From JAXMAR01 sp046350295 (GTDB taxonomy: Bacteria; Planctomycetota; Planctomycetia; Gemmatales; Gemmataceae): a stretch of 64,000 nt of DNA. Position 1 is the stretch's first letter. Every line of letters begins with the position of its first letter. The DNA is taken from assembly GCA_046350295.1 (NCBI GenBank), contig JAXMAR010000026.1, positions 1-64,000 of the forward strand, written 5' to 3'. A program made the translations under genes and the position numbers. This document shows positions 1-9,938 of the stretch, piece after piece. The notes beneath the pieces were generated by a model. The model was not told where the DNA came from and did no database searches. It saw only the letters and a program-made list of their open reading frames with translations.

Positions 1-675
1 TACTTCCTCGACTTCGTCGGCAGCGTCGCCCTCTCCGAAAAGTGGTCCATCACGCTGAACCGCCTCGGCCTCGTCTGGACCAACCCACAAAACCCCAACC
101 CGTTCCTCAGCAGCCATGTCGGCCTCTCCGAGCTCCAGCTCGGCCTGAAGTGGACGCCGATCCGCAACGATACCAGCAACACCGTCGGCGCCTTCGGCCT
201 CGTCTTCGAGATCCCGATCGGCAGTGACAGCGTGGCCCAGAGCACCGGCTCCCTCTCCCTGCGACCCTACTTCAGCATCGCCCAGAACTTCCTGCGCTCG
301 CAGTACGGCAGCTTCAACGTCATCAACACCATCGGCTACGACTTCGCCACCGACCACGCCCGCTCCGATTTCCTCTTCGACAGCGTCCACCTCGACTACG
401 AGATCGCCAAGAAGATCTACCCGTTCGTCGAGCTGAACGTCGCCTACTACACGCGCGACGGCAACGTCCGGCCCTTCCCCTTCGAGGGCTTCGACCGCTT
501 TAACTTCGGCTCGACGATGGTATCCGGCCATACCGACCTCAACATCGCCCTCGGCGTGCGCTACAAGGTCAACGAGAACTGGCAAATCGGCCTCGCCGGC
601 CAGACCGACCTGCTCACGGGCGACAATCACATGGACCGCTTCCGCCTCACTTTCGATATGATCTTCCGGTATTGA
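1..675 (+). CDS. Outer-membrane beta-barrel protein, 3' part
   Basis: The reading frame is open from the first base, so the N-terminus and signal peptide lie outside the window; about 224 residues remain. The protein alternates polar and aromatic residues in short strands separated by Asn/Asp/Gly-rich turns, for example around LGVRYKVNENWQIGLAGQ, and ends in an aromatic residue (FDMIFRY), as outer-membrane barrel proteins commonly do for BAM recognition. This is the pattern of transporter or porin-like barrels; I cannot assign a substrate. The next gene starts 27 bp downstream on the same strand, so the two may be cotranscribed. Family placement is inferred from fold-like pattern, not from a specific motif. 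Confidence 0.6.
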   Translation, partial: YFLDFVGSVALSEKWSITLNRLGLVWTNPQNPNPFLSSHVGLSELQLGLKWTPIRNDTSNTVGAFGLVFEIPIGSDSVAQSTGSLSLRPYFSIAQNFLRSQYGSFNVINTIGYDFATDHARSDFLFDSVHLDYEIAKKIYPFVELNVAYYTRDGNVRPFPFEGFDRFNFGSTMVSGHTDLNIALGVRYKVNENWQIGLAGQTDLLTGDNHMDRFRLTFDMIFRY

Positions 676-702
676 GCGCCGACCGCCGATTGAGCATCTT
701 TC

Positions 703-1218
703 ATGGCCACGCCTTCCCCGGAGCGCCAGCCCACCCCCCCCTTCCCTGCCCTTGTGCTCGCTGCCGGCATCCTCTGGATCATCTTCGGCGCCATCGTCAT
801 CGCCGGACTCTTGCTGATTGTCCTCTCGTTCGTCCCCAACCTGAGCGACATAGAGTGGAACGCCGCCACGATCACAAGCCTGGCCCTCGGCGGCGCCGTC
901 CCCGCCCTGTTCGCGGCGTTCTTCGTCACCGAGGGCGTCAGCATGATCCGCGGCACGGTCCCGGACACCATCCCCAATGCCATCGGCTCCATCCTCTTCG
1001 CCGGCATCGAGATCGCCCTCGGCATCGATGCCGCCGGCAAGGGGCAGGCGCTTCAGTCCGTCGTCTCCTTCCTCGTGGCGACGGGCTTCCTGAGCGCGGC
1101 CGCGCTGGCGATCTTCGGCCGGGCGGAATACGAAGTGTGGCACAAGGCGGCGCGGCGGACGCCTTCGGCTCGAGGCGCAACGACACCCGACACCACGACC
1201 GGACGCGGAAACGCTTGA
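703..1218 (+). CDS. Hypothetical four-helix integral membrane protein
   Basis: A 171-residue protein with a short Pro-rich cytoplasmic-looking N-terminus and four hydrophobic segments at about residues 14-39, 53-76, 90-110 and 118-138, followed by a polar Arg-rich tail. The first segment is strongly hydrophobic (LVLAAGILWIIFGAIVIAGL). No catalytic motif is visible and I do not recognise a family. It lies 27 bp behind the outer-membrane barrel gene on the same strand, so a shared transcript is possible. About 150 bp with nothing recognisable follow before the next gene. Confidence 0.55.
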   Translation: MATPSPERQPTPPFPALVLAAGILWIIFGAIVIAGLLLIVLSFVPNLSDIEWNAATITSLALGGAVPALFAAFFVTEGVSMIRGTVPDTIPNAIGSILFAGIEIALGIDAAGKGQALQSVVSFLVATGFLSAAALAIFGRAEYEVWHKAARRTPSARGATTPDTTTGRGNA

Positions 1219-1367
1219 AACCGGCGTCGACGGGAGGCGTGACGGCCTTCGCCGCTCCATCACAAATCGCGGGCATGAGTTCCTTCCAGTCGCCGGGGGA
1301 GCCCAAAGGATACCGCGATTGATCCCGAGGCCCCCGCACGAGCGGGGACTTCGTTAAGAAACGGCCG

Positions 1368-3698
1368 CTACTTCCGCTCCGCTACGCGACCTCCGCGATC
1401 ATCCGGCCCGTCGTACTCGTAGCGCAGCGTCTCGTCGCCCGGACTCCAGTGCAGCACGAACGGCCGCGCCGGGCCGAAGCGCTCCCCTTTGATCTCGTAC
1501 TTTGCCGTGTGCGCCTCCAGGCAGCGGCCGAGGTCGTCCTTCTTCTTGATGAGGTGGCCGTCGCGATTGAACTCGGCGACGCCGCTGTCATCGCGGCGCG
1601 TCCAGCCGAGGTAGGCGCCCTTGACGTCGTAACGGTAGATGTCGCGCCAGGAGCGCGGAGCCGAGAGGCGCTGGTCGACGAAGTTGACGCCGGCGCGGCC
1701 GTGCAGGAAGTCGGCGTGGATGCCGTCGAGGAAGAGGCCGGTGGCGTGCCGCAAGAGCGATCGCTCGTAGTCCGTCCAGTTCGGGCCGGCCTTGTCGGCG
1801 CGGAGCGGCGTGACGACGATGCCGTCCTTCTCCGCCCGGGCGACGCCGAACGCGACCAAGCGTTGCCGGGCGTCCTTGAGCGTCTTCTGCTTGAACGGCG
1901 GGGCCTTGGCGATGGCCTCATCGATGAGCGCGGCGTTCTCGACGGGGAAATACGGGTTGTCGAGCATGCGGGCGAGGTTTGCGGCGACGATGGCCTGAGC
2001 CGAGCGCTTCTTCCTTTGGGGCGCTTGTTGTACAACCTGCGTCAGTTCCTGGTTCATCTTCTGCAACCGGCGCCCGCGCCTGTTGCACGATGGCCGATCG
2101 CTTCTTCAACTCCGCTTGCACCTCGGCCAGCCCCTTCTCGATGCGGGCCGCCTCCTCCTTCTCCCCCTTGCCGAGCAATGCTTTCAACGTCGTTTCCATG
2201 GCGCTTCTTGTCCGTCTGCGCTGGCGGCGTTCTTCATCCTTGACCTCGTCGTCCGCCGCCTTCTTGTCGGGCAAGCGCGGCGTAGAGCCGCTCCCGTCTT
2301 GCCGCAGTGTTTCCAGGTCGTCCTTGGCGAATACCCAAAGGCTGCGCGGCGGCGACTCCTCCTTGAGAAACGCGAAGAACGCCGGCCGTCCTTCACCTCG
2401 ACGCGCGTGTCAAGTGACACCGTAGCCGATTCCGAGAATTTCCAGCTCCCCCTCGTCAGGTCCGCGCCTCATTGTCGAGGCTGAAGAAGGTGATGAAGGC
2501 GGGGGCGGAGAAATAGTGGCCGTTGACGAAGACGCCGATGTCGACGCGGTTGGACTCGAGCGGATGGCCGGGGGCGATCGGCAGCGCTCGTGGTAGCCGA
2601 CGGTGATATCGGCGAAGGCCGGGTTGTCCTTGTGCGGCTCGATGGTGATGCGCTTGGGGTCGCCGCGCAGGACGACCCAGTGATATTCCAGCTTGTTCTT
2701 GTTGAGGTCCTCGCTCGCGGCGGCGCTGACGGTGAGGCGGCGCTTGCCCTCCTTGCCGCCAGATGCGGGCCGCGACGCACGGGGTGTCGCCGAGTCGTTC
2801 GCTACCGCCCGGCTCGAAGAAATCCTCGGCCGTGGACCGCGGCATCCTCCTTGAGGACCTTGATCTTGGCGAGAGCGGCGGCAGCGTCTCGGCGGTGATG
2901 GAGTGGGCGAGGCGGACCATGGCGTGGTCGTCGACGTTGCTCCCTTCGAAGACGGTCGATGCCTTGCCGGTCAGGTACTGCTCGGGTCCTTGGCTGCCTT
3001 GCTCGTGGCTGCAGGATCATCTGGAGCGTCGGCATGAGGGCGCTTCTCGGCCTTGACGAGCCTTTCCTTCACGTCGGGGCGAAAGGCGGCGAGGGTGTAG
3101 GGGATGGGCGCGCATGAAAGGCTGATCGGAGCCGGAGGAGCCTTGCGAGATGATGAGGTACGGCGTGTTGGTCGGGTAGAGGTCGCCGAAGTTTTCTGTC
3201 CGGGCCGGCCGTTGTGGCCTGGTCGTGGTCGCGGTGCTCGGGATAGATGTAGACGTTGTTGCCGGCGTATTGCTTGGTAGAGGAGGAAATCAAGGCCATT
3301 CGGGTGGACGTAGTACATGCGGGTTGCTGCCCCATGGTGGGCGGGGCCGAGGTGGAGGAGTTGCTTGTAGACGACGCCGGGGCGAACGACGCGGGCGCCG
3401 GCCCAGTGCAGTCGCGCCTTGATCTCTTCCGCCTGTGCCAGACGATAGTTCGAAGCCAGGCCAGGGGCCGAGGTTGAGGCGAATGGTCGCCGTCGCGGTT
3501 GTCGTAGAAGTCGCGCTGGCGTTACCGCGGCGGTCCTCCTTCCACTTCACCGCGGAGCAGGGCGCCGACCTTGCCCTTGTCGGTGGTGATGGGGCGGGAC
3601 TTCAACTCCTCGACCGTGGGGGCCGGCCTCGCGTCCTGGCCAAAGAGAAATCCGGGGACAATGAACAAGGAGAGCACAGGAACGACGGCAAAACGCAT
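1368..3698 (-). pseudogene. Secreted planctomycete protein gene broken by many frame changes
   Basis: A secretion signal starts at 3698 (MRFAVVPVLSLFIVPG..., ending near FGQ-DA), with GGAG seven bases upstream; an alternative ATG is at 3710. From there a recognisable protein continues to the stop at 1368, but only by hopping between the three minus-strand frames at least eight times. Legible pieces include LIISQGSSGSDQPF near 3.13 kb, VFEGSNVDDHAMVRLAHS near 2.93 kb, LEYHWVVLRGDPKRITIE near 2.66 kb, SAPAFITFFSLDNEA near 2.47 kb and an intact last 232 residues containing YDVKGAYLGWTRRDDSG. The span is 777 codons. I recognise it only as a lineage-specific protein without known function. Breaks may be assembly errors or true decay; the density is the highest in the window. 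Confidence 0.5.
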
Positions 3699-3865
3699 CG
3701 GCGTCTCCATCCTTTGGATGGGCCAGGGATAGAACTTCAAAAGGCCATCCTTCATTCTTGGCAGACGCATAGGGCGCGGCCAGAAGAGCCGCCGCCATTT
3801 GAGCTGAGACCGGTCCGGCTTCCTTCTCCTTTGCCTCGGAGCAACGCGAAGAGGCAAGCCGCAGA

Positions 3866-4504
3866 TCATTCGATCGACACGTCCGGGTGATGCGCGTCCC
3901 AGGCCCGGACCAGGGCTTCGCGAAACGTCGCGAAGTCGCCGTCGGTCACCTTGCGCTGCGGCACGATGTACGCCGCCACCGCCGAATAGTAGATGAACGT
4001 GTAGCCGGGCCGGAAAACCAATCTCTCGATGCCGCCGATGCTCAGGCGGAAATAGAAGACGGGGCTGCGACCGATCAGGTCGTCGCCGTCGACCTCGAGC
4101 TCATGCCAGCAGAAGATGCCGCGGTTCTCACCTTCGCGATAGAGGTTCTTGATGCGCGAGGCGACGCTCAGCTGGCTGAGGGTGGCCAGGGCGAGCACGC
4201 CCGCGAAAAAGGCGAAGGCGTAGTAGCGCGTCGCATCGAACAGAATCGCCACGCCGACGCCGACACCCAGCGCGATGTTGCTCACCCAGTAGAAGGCCCC
4301 GGTGCGCAGCGCCTTCGTCTTCGAGAGATGGAACCGGTTGAAGGCGAGCAGATCATCGATGCCGACCTCGTAACGGATCTTCGGCGCGACGGGCGCCGCG
4401 ACCGGTGGCGGTTCGGACTGGACGGCGCGAGTGGGGTCGACAATCGCCGGGACCGGTTCTTGCCCGGCTATGTTCCCGGGAGATGTCCTTTTTCCCTCAT
4501 GCAT
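3866..4504 (-). CDS. YcxB-like two-helix membrane protein
   Basis: About 212 residues from the ATG at 4504. A Pro/Val-rich linker is followed by a conserved-looking stretch (IRYEVGIDDLLAFNRFHL), two adjacent transmembrane helices at about residues 75-125, and a soluble beta-rich C-terminal domain (VFYFRLSIGGIERLVFRPGY). This arrangement, helices followed by a PH-like domain, is that of the YcxB family, whose function is unknown. The chosen start overlaps the end of the upstream gene by 37 bases; no closer Met is available downstream, so the N-terminal 30 residues are the least certain part. Confidence 0.6.
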   Translation of the reverse strand: MHEGKRTSPGNIAGQEPVPAIVDPTRAVQSEPPPVAAPVAPKIRYEVGIDDLLAFNRFHLSKTKALRTGAFYWVSNIALGVGVGVAILFDATRYYAFAFFAGVLALATLSQLSVASRIKNLYREGENRGIFCWHELEVDGDDLIGRSPVFYFRLSIGGIERLVFRPGYTFIYYSAVAAYIVPQRKVTDGDFATFREALVRAWDAHHPDVSIE

Positions 4505-4758
4505 TTGATGTAGTCCTCGCGCGACCAGGGGCACTGGCCGAGCATCTTTGCCTGTCGCGTCGTGACGTGAATCTCTCGAGGGACATAGTCGTGCCCGATG
4601 TCCTTGTCAGACGACCGGCGGATGCTGATAAACCCGAGGATCACGCCGTCGATCTCGACCGCATATTCGTCGTGCGCCTTGGACTTGCTTTTGATGAGCT
4701 CGGCTTCGAGCTTTTTCACGATCTTGATCGCGAGCTCTTTGGTGATTTGCCGCGCCAC
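4468..4758 (-). CDS. Small basic protein, candidate toxin of a type II pair
   Basis: A 96-residue Lys-rich protein beginning with GTG at 4758 and ending in KCMREKGHLPGT. The core reads as alternating helix and strand (AIKIVKKLEAELIKSKSK, then VEIDGVILGFISIRRSS). It shares one base with the stop of the upstream gene (TAG/GTG), a classic translational-coupling arrangement of toxin-antitoxin pairs. The upstream partner has a HicB-like C-terminal pattern, so this protein could be the toxin half, but no catalytic motif identifies it and it is not a typical HicA. Function is inferred from size, charge and coupling. Confidence 0.5.
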   Translation of the reverse strand: MARQITKELAIKIVKKLEAELIKSKSKAHDEYAVEIDGVILGFISIRRSSDKDIGHDYVPREIHVTTRQAKMLGQCPWSREDYIKCMREKGHLPGT

Positions 4759-5129
4759 TAGCGCCTCCGAATGAATTCCCGCAGAACCGCGATCTGCTTG
4801 GTCGGGCCAGGCCCAAGTTTCTCCGCCGGTTGCTCGCCGAGGTACTCCAGCCGGCTGATCAGCAAATCCTTGAGATTAGCCACCGCTTCCGCCTGATTCG
4901 ATCCTCCCGCGCTGATGTTGGCGTCGAAAAACGTCGCGATAAACTCGTCGTCCGCGGGTTCGACCACGGCCTTGATTTCTTGGAGGATCTCGTAGGGTTC
5001 CGGCGCTAATGTCGTAATCGGCACGACGAATGGAAGGCGCCGCAAGCCGGCGATTTTTTTCTCCAGCGCGCGGATCCGTTTGAGACAGGAATCAAGCCGC
5101 TCGAGATCTTTTGTCCGCATGGACCTCAT
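4758..5129 (-). CDS. HicB-like antitoxin candidate
   Basis: A 123-residue protein (alternative ATG at 5120). The N-terminal 40 residues are basic and helical; the middle and end carry DEFIATFFDANISAGGSNQA followed by EAVANLKDLLISRLEYL, a pattern resembling the partial-RNase-H-fold antitoxins of the HicB type in which a strand with A-x-I-S/A-x-G is followed by an EAL-x-NL-x helix. It is directly coupled to the downstream 96-residue gene by a one-base TAG/GTG overlap. As the first gene of the pair it is the more likely antitoxin. No promoter is obvious; the next gene upstream ends at 5187 on the same strand. Confidence 0.5.
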   Translation of the reverse strand: MRSMRTKDLERLDSCLKRIRALEKKIAGLRRLPFVVPITTLAPEPYEILQEIKAVVEPADDEFIATFFDANISAGGSNQAEAVANLKDLLISRLEYLGEQPAEKLGPGPTKQIAVLREFIRRR

Positions 5130-5186
5130 TTTACAAGCGTATTCGTTCGCCGCAATCGCAACGCCAGGACGGCGCCGACCCGTGCG

Positions 5187-6275
5187 TCAACGCTTCCGTC
5201 CCACGCCGAACTGGTCCCCGACCAGCACCGGGACGCCATCCTCGAAGTCGATCTCCATCACCTTCTCGCTTTGCACCTCGCGTCCCTCTTCGTCCATCAG
5301 GCCGAGGATGATCTTGCGCGTCTTGGTGTCGATCACCTCTCCCGTTGACGGATAAGCGAACTTGCCGTCGACGCTGAACGTGATCCAGCCCGGCTGCTCG
5401 CGCAGCTCGATGCTCATCACTTGCTTGGGGGGCATGACCGTGTTGTCGAAGATGTGGACCCGCCGATTGGCCGCGTCGACCACCCAGACCTCCTTCTCAT
5501 CGGGCGTCAGACCGACACCGTGGCTGGGGCAGCCGTGCCGGTCGACCTTCCCCTGCTTGAAGCCTTGGATCTCGACCTTGTGGATCACCTTGCCGCTCTT
5601 GATGTCGCCGATCTCGAAGCCGAGGAGGCCGTTGACGGTGCAGTAGGCGAGCGTCTGCGCGCCGTTGACGGTGAAGGGCCGGATGGGGGCGCTGAACGGG
5701 CCGATGCGTTGCGTCACCTTGTGCGTCTTCGTGTCCGCGACATCGAGGAAGGGCGAGCGCAGCCCGGCCATGTACATGCGCCTGCCGTCGAGTGCGACCA
5801 CCGTGTTATGGGCCCCGCTCTTGGTCGTGATCGTCTCGATGATGTCGCCGGTCCTGGCGTCGACGACGTTCCACGTCTCCTTCTCATAGGAGGGGACGTA
5901 GAGCACTTTGCCGTCCGGCGTCATGCTCATCCGATCGCAGCCGAGGGGCAACTCCTTGACCCAGTCGAGCTTCTCGGTCTTGAGGTCGATGCAGTAAAGT
6001 TTGACGGGGGTCGTCATGTAGAGCTTCTTCGTCACCGTGCTGGCGCAGATGCCCTTGACGTTGATCGACTTGTCCTTGGCATGCGGGCCGGGGATGCGCT
6101 TGACGAGCTTGTGCCCGTTGTCGATATCGAAGACGAGGATGCCCAGGCCGCCCCATTTCTGGTAGTCGCGCACGCCCGGCTCCGCCACGTAGAGGAACCG
6201 GCCTTTGGTTGGCCCATCGGCATGGGCGAGGGAGGCTAGGAGCAGAACGACGAGGGAGAGGAGTTGACGTTTCAT
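5187..6275 (-). CDS. Secreted YVTN-type beta-propeller protein
   Basis: The start at 6275 was chosen because it opens a signal peptide (MKRQLLSLVVLLLASLAHA-DG); the frame extends upstream without a plausible start. The 362-residue product consists of repeated four-strand units with recurring T-P-D-G-K-x-L/V-Y and V-V-D-A-x-T/N blocks, for example MTPDGKVLYVPSYEKETW and LTPDEKEVWVVDAANR, the hallmark of seven-bladed YVTN/WD-like propellers. Such proteins in planctomycetes are periplasmic or surface-associated and have no assigned substrate. It stands alone; the kinase gene starts divergently 174 bp away. Confidence 0.7.
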   Translation of the reverse strand: MKRQLLSLVVLLLASLAHADGPTKGRFLYVAEPGVRDYQKWGGLGILVFDIDNGHKLVKRIPGPHAKDKSINVKGICASTVTKKLYMTTPVKLYCIDLKTEKLDWVKELPLGCDRMSMTPDGKVLYVPSYEKETWNVVDARTGDIIETITTKSGAHNTVVALDGRRMYMAGLRSPFLDVADTKTHKVTQRIGPFSAPIRPFTVNGAQTLAYCTVNGLLGFEIGDIKSGKVIHKVEIQGFKQGKVDRHGCPSHGVGLTPDEKEVWVVDAANRRVHIFDNTVMPPKQVMSIELREQPGWITFSVDGKFAYPSTGEVIDTKTRKIILGLMDEEGREVQSEKVMEIDFEDGVPVLVGDQFGVGRKR

Positions 6276-6391
6276 GGAGTCTCGCGATCGGACGCGCATC
6301 ACCAGACCGCTCGCGCAAGCGAGCGGCGGGACTTGCATGGATGCTGCCCAGCCTAACCGCCCGTCGCCCTGTCGGCAAGCCGCTACCAAGC

Positions 6392-6420
6392 TTGGCATGC
6401 GGCGCGGACCGGCGTAATAT
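6392..6420 (+). promoter_or_regulatory. Sigma-70-type promoter for the kinase gene
   Basis: TTGGCA at 6392-6397 and TAATAT at 6415-6420 are separated by exactly 17 bases, a near-consensus housekeeping promoter. Transcription would start close to 6427, about 23 bases before the kinase ATG at 6450. Recognised by eye only. Confidence 0.5.
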
Positions 6421-6449
6421 GGACGTTCCACCGTTCATGAGGGAGTTGG

Positions 6450-8399
6450 ATGCCGTCGCGCTTCCGTTGCCACAACGGACATCCCTGGACGCAGGACGCC
6501 GCCCCGCCCGCGGCCTGCCCCACCTGCGGCGCCGCCTTCGCCGAAACCATGCCGCCGCGCGACGACCGCCTGCCCACCGTGGCCCAGTCCTCGGGCCCGC
6601 CCCTTGTCGGCTACCTCTTCGGCCAGGACGAAATCCCTCAGCTGCCGGACTTCGAGATCATCGGCAAGCTCGGCCGGGGCGGCATGGGGGTCGTCTACAA
6701 GGCGCGGCGCCGCGCCGACGAGCGCATCGTCGCCGTCAAGGTCATCCGTAGCGATCGCTTGCAGCACGAGGAAGCGGTCCGGCGTTTCCGCCGCGAAGCG
6801 CAGGCCCTGGCACGGCTGGCACACCCGAACATCGTGCAGGTGCTCGACGCCGATCAGAGCGGGGATCTCCATTACCTTGTGATGGAGTACCTCGAAGGTG
6901 TCAACCTCGATCAGCTTGTCGCCAAGCAGGGGGCCCAGCCCTTCGCCCGCGCTGCCGACTTCATGCGCCAGGCGGCCCTTGGGCTCCAGCATGCGTTCGA
7001 GCGCGGCCTCGTGCACCGCGATATCAAGCCCTCGAATCTGATGGTGTCCCCCGCTCCACCTCCCGCGGGGCAGGAGCCGAAGGGCCGCTATCAATATGTC
7101 GTCAAGGTTCTCGATCTGAGCGTGGCACGCTTGCTTAACTGGCCGGGGCAGGCCGATTCGCTGAGTACGTTGACGCAGGGCGGGGCGGTCATCGGCACGG
7201 CTGATTTCGTGGCGCCGAGCAGCTTGAGGACCCGCGCCGCGCCGATATCCGCGCGCGACCTCTACAGCCTTGGCTGCACCTTTACTATTTGCTGACCGGC
7301 CAGGTGCCGTTTCCCGGCGGCAGTCTCGTCGCCAAGCTCGATCAGCAGCGCTGGCAGACCGCCACCTCGATTCACCAGCTGCGGATGGAGCCGCCGCCCG
7401 CCCTGGTCCAGATCGTGCAGCGTCTCATGGCCAAGGACCCGCGCGATCGCTTCAAGACCCCCGCCGAGTTGCTGCACGCCCTCGAGCAGGCGCTGCGGAC
7501 TGGGCGCGGCGCCCCGGCAGAGAATCCCTGTGCCGGCCGCTGGCAGGGACACACCGACTGCGTCTGGCGCCTCGCCGTCAGCAGGGACGGGCAAACCGTC
7601 TTATCGGGCGCCAAGGACCGGACCGCCCGCCTCTGGAACGTCAGGACCGGGCAAACTAGTCGCCTCTTCTCCGGCTTCAATGCCGACGTGCGTGCCGTCG
7701 CTTTCCTGCCGGGTGACCACGCCGCCCTTGCCGTAGGCGCCAGCATCCGCATCCATTCCCTCGCCACGGGGCAGGAGACGCTCCGCCTCTCCGGCCACAC
7801 CGCCGCGGTCAAGCGCTGGCCGTCGCCCCGACGGTCGCCGCCTCTACTCCGCCGGCGAGGATCGCTCCGTGCGCCTGGGAGCCGCCGGGCGGCCGCGATG
7901 CCCAGCGTTTTTCGGACACTCCGCCGAGGTCACCGCCCTCGCCATCCGCGACGCGGACGGCCCCCTCATCTCGGCAAGCCGCGACCAGACGATACGGCTT
8001 TGGGACCTGCGGAGCGGCCAGCCGCAGCGTACCATTGCCGGCGGCGGCACGGCCATCCTCGCCATGGCCCTGGCGCCCGCCGACCGCTTCCTCCTCACCG
8101 CCCATTTCGACACGCTTCTGCGCCTCTGGGACATGGACACGGGCCGCGAGCTCCGCCGTTTCCTCGGCCACAAGCAAATGGCGACGGCGGTCGCGTTCCT
8201 GCCCGACGGCGATCGTTTCGTCTCCGCCAGCCAGGACGGCACGGTGCGGCTGTGGGACATCGTCAGCGGCATGGACATCACCCATCTGGAGGGGCACAAG
8301 GGAGCGGTCCAGGCGCTGGCGGTCGTCGATGACACGCGCGTCTTGGCCGGCGGGGCGGATGGCGTCATATCCATCTGGGACGTCCCCACCAAAGCATGA
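6450..8399 (+). CDS. Ser/Thr protein kinase fused to WD40 repeats (frame-broken)
   Basis: The N-terminus has a zinc-ribbon-like pattern (CHNGHPW...CPTC). A Hanks-type kinase domain follows: glycine loop GRGGMGVVYKA near residue 75, VAVKVI lysine, catalytic HRDIKPSNLM near residue 190, and IGTADFVAP. The metal-binding DFG is DLS here. WD40 repeats fill the C-terminal half (LISASRDQTIRLWDLRSG, FVSASQDGTVRLWDIVSG). No transmembrane helix is evident. The frame shifts near 7215, 7250, 7278 and 7810-7860; adding a G at 7215 restores APEQLEDPR and adding a T at 7278 restores GCTFYYLLTGQ. The total span, 650 codons, is a multiple of three. I regard the gene as intact with consensus errors. Planctomycete kinases of this design are thought to sense signals through the propeller. 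Confidence 0.8.
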
Positions 8400-8438
8400 G
8401 GCGAGCCTGTCTAGGGTTCATCATCGAGAGAGACATCC

Positions 8439-9122
8439 ATGCCCCAAGCCGACCTCAAGAAACGCGCCCGCGATATCGTCCGCCGGCTCGCCAGGGAGTA
8501 CCCGGACGCCCACTGCGCTCTCGTTCACGAGAACCCGCTCCAGCTCCTGATCGCGACCATCCTGTCGGCCCAGTGTACCGACGTCCGTGTCAACCTGGTC
8601 ACGCCCGCCCTGTTCGCGCGGTTCCCCACCGCCAGGGACTACGCCGACGCCGATACCGCCGAGCTGGAACGCATGATCCAGTCGACCGGCTTCTTCCGCA
8701 ACAAGGCGAAGAACATCAAGGCCTGCTGCCGCGACATCGTCGAGAAGCATGGCGGCGCGGTCCCCGCGACGATGGAGGAGTTGGCGGCGCTCGCCGGCGT
8801 GGGCCGGAAGACGGCGAACGTCGTCTTGGGTAACGCCTTCGGGGTCCCGGGCATCACCGTCGACACACACGTGCGCCGGCTCAGTCAGCGCCTCGGCCTC
8901 ACCCAGCAGGACGACCCGGAGAAGATCGAACGCGATTTGATGGAGCTGATCCCGGCGAAGGAATGGACCATGTTCAGCCATCGCCTGATCTTTCACGGCC
9001 GGCGCGTCTGCATCGCCCGCAAGCCGTTGTGCGAGAGCTGCGCGTTGAACGGCGTTTGTCCCAAGGTCGGCGTTGAAGTGAGGAAAACGACTCGCCCAAC
9101 CAAGCCAAGCGTGAAAAAGTAA
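8439..9122 (+). CDS. nth: Endonuclease III, base-excision DNA glycosylase/lyase
   Basis: A 227-residue protein removing oxidised pyrimidines and cutting the abasic strand. It shows the helix-hairpin-helix LAGVGRKTANVVLG with the catalytic Lys near residue 123, the catalytic Asp in VDTHVRR near residue 141, and the C-terminal [4Fe-4S] loop with spacing C-x6-C-x2-C-x5-C (CIARKPLCESCALNGVC). LSAQCTD near the N-terminus is also typical. Length matches the family. A GAGAGA stretch lies eight bases before the ATG. It starts 39 bp after the kinase gene and is followed 42 bp later by the trmB-like gene, so the three may share transcription. Confidence 0.95.
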   Translation: MPQADLKKRARDIVRRLAREYPDAHCALVHENPLQLLIATILSAQCTDVRVNLVTPALFARFPTARDYADADTAELERMIQSTGFFRNKAKNIKACCRDIVEKHGGAVPATMEELAALAGVGRKTANVVLGNAFGVPGITVDTHVRRLSQRLGLTQQDDPEKIERDLMELIPAKEWTMFSHRLIFHGRRVCIARKPLCESCALNGVCPKVGVEVRKTTRPTKPSVKK

Positions 9123-9164
9123 TGAGCCGCGCCGCGAGCGACGTGCGGTCTCAAGAGACAACCC

Positions 9165-9911
9165 ATGACCGAATCGGAGTTCGGCGTCCCCATCCCGGGC
9201 CGGGTCCGGCCGCCGGAGCAGTGGACCAGGACGGCGCTCAAGAAGCTGCCGGACGACGGCCCGGTGGATTGGGCCGCGATCTTCGGCCGGATGGCGCCTC
9301 TCGTCGTCGACATCGGCTGCGGCAACGGGCGCTTCGTGCTCGGCAGCGCCCTGCGCCGCCCGGAGCTAAATCATCTGGGTGTCGATATTCTGCCGCTCGT
9401 TCTCCGCTACGCCACGCGCCGCGCCAACCAGCGCGGCCTGGCGAACGTCCGCTTCGCCGCTTGCGACGGCTGGAGACTTCTCGATCGTTACGTTGCGCCG
9501 GCCGGCCTCCGCGAAATCCATTCGTACCACCCGCAGCCGTATCACGAGCGCCGGGACATCGGAAAACGACTCTGGACGCCGGCGTTTCTGCTCAAGGCTC
9601 ACCAGGCGCTCGAGCCGGATGGCCTGCTGTATCTCCAGAGTGACAACGGACCTTACTGGGGTTACCTGTGCGCCATCGCGCCCGCGCTGTTCGATTGGAA
9701 GGAACACGAAGCGCCATGGCCGGAGGATCCGCGTGGGCGGACGCGGCGCGAGATTCTGGCGCGGAAGAAAAAACTGAGAGTCTATCGCGGCTGGGGAAGA
9801 CGCCGCGACTTGTCGGCAGAAGAGGCGCGGCAAAGGGTGGAACTACTTCCGCCACCCGATTTCGACGCCGGGCCGAGACGAGCCGACCTGGAGCGGCTGG
9901 AACGGGAGTAG
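9165..9911 (+). CDS. trmB: tRNA (guanine-N7)-methyltransferase family protein
   Basis: A 248-residue class I SAM-dependent methyltransferase. Motif I is VVDIGCGNGRFVLG near residue 50; LGVDILPLVLRYATRRA follows as the acidic ribose-binding strand, and IHSYHPQPYHERRDIGKRLW takes the place of the F-P-D-P-W-x-K-x-R-H-x-K-R-R block that defines TrmB. The usual D-P-W is replaced by Y-H-P-Q-P-Y, a divergent version, so activity on G46 of tRNA is likely but not certain. The final 40 residues are a basic extension. It is encoded just behind nth on the same strand. Confidence 0.8.
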   Translation: MTESEFGVPIPGRVRPPEQWTRTALKKLPDDGPVDWAAIFGRMAPLVVDIGCGNGRFVLGSALRRPELNHLGVDILPLVLRYATRRANQRGLANVRFAACDGWRLLDRYVAPAGLREIHSYHPQPYHERRDIGKRLWTPAFLLKAHQALEPDGLLYLQSDNGPYWGYLCAIAPALFDWKEHEAPWPEDPRGRTRREILARKKKLRVYRGWGRRRDLSAEEARQRVELLPPPDFDAGPRRADLERLERE

Positions 9912-9938
9912 GTCGGCGCCATGGCGGAGGCGACGCGC

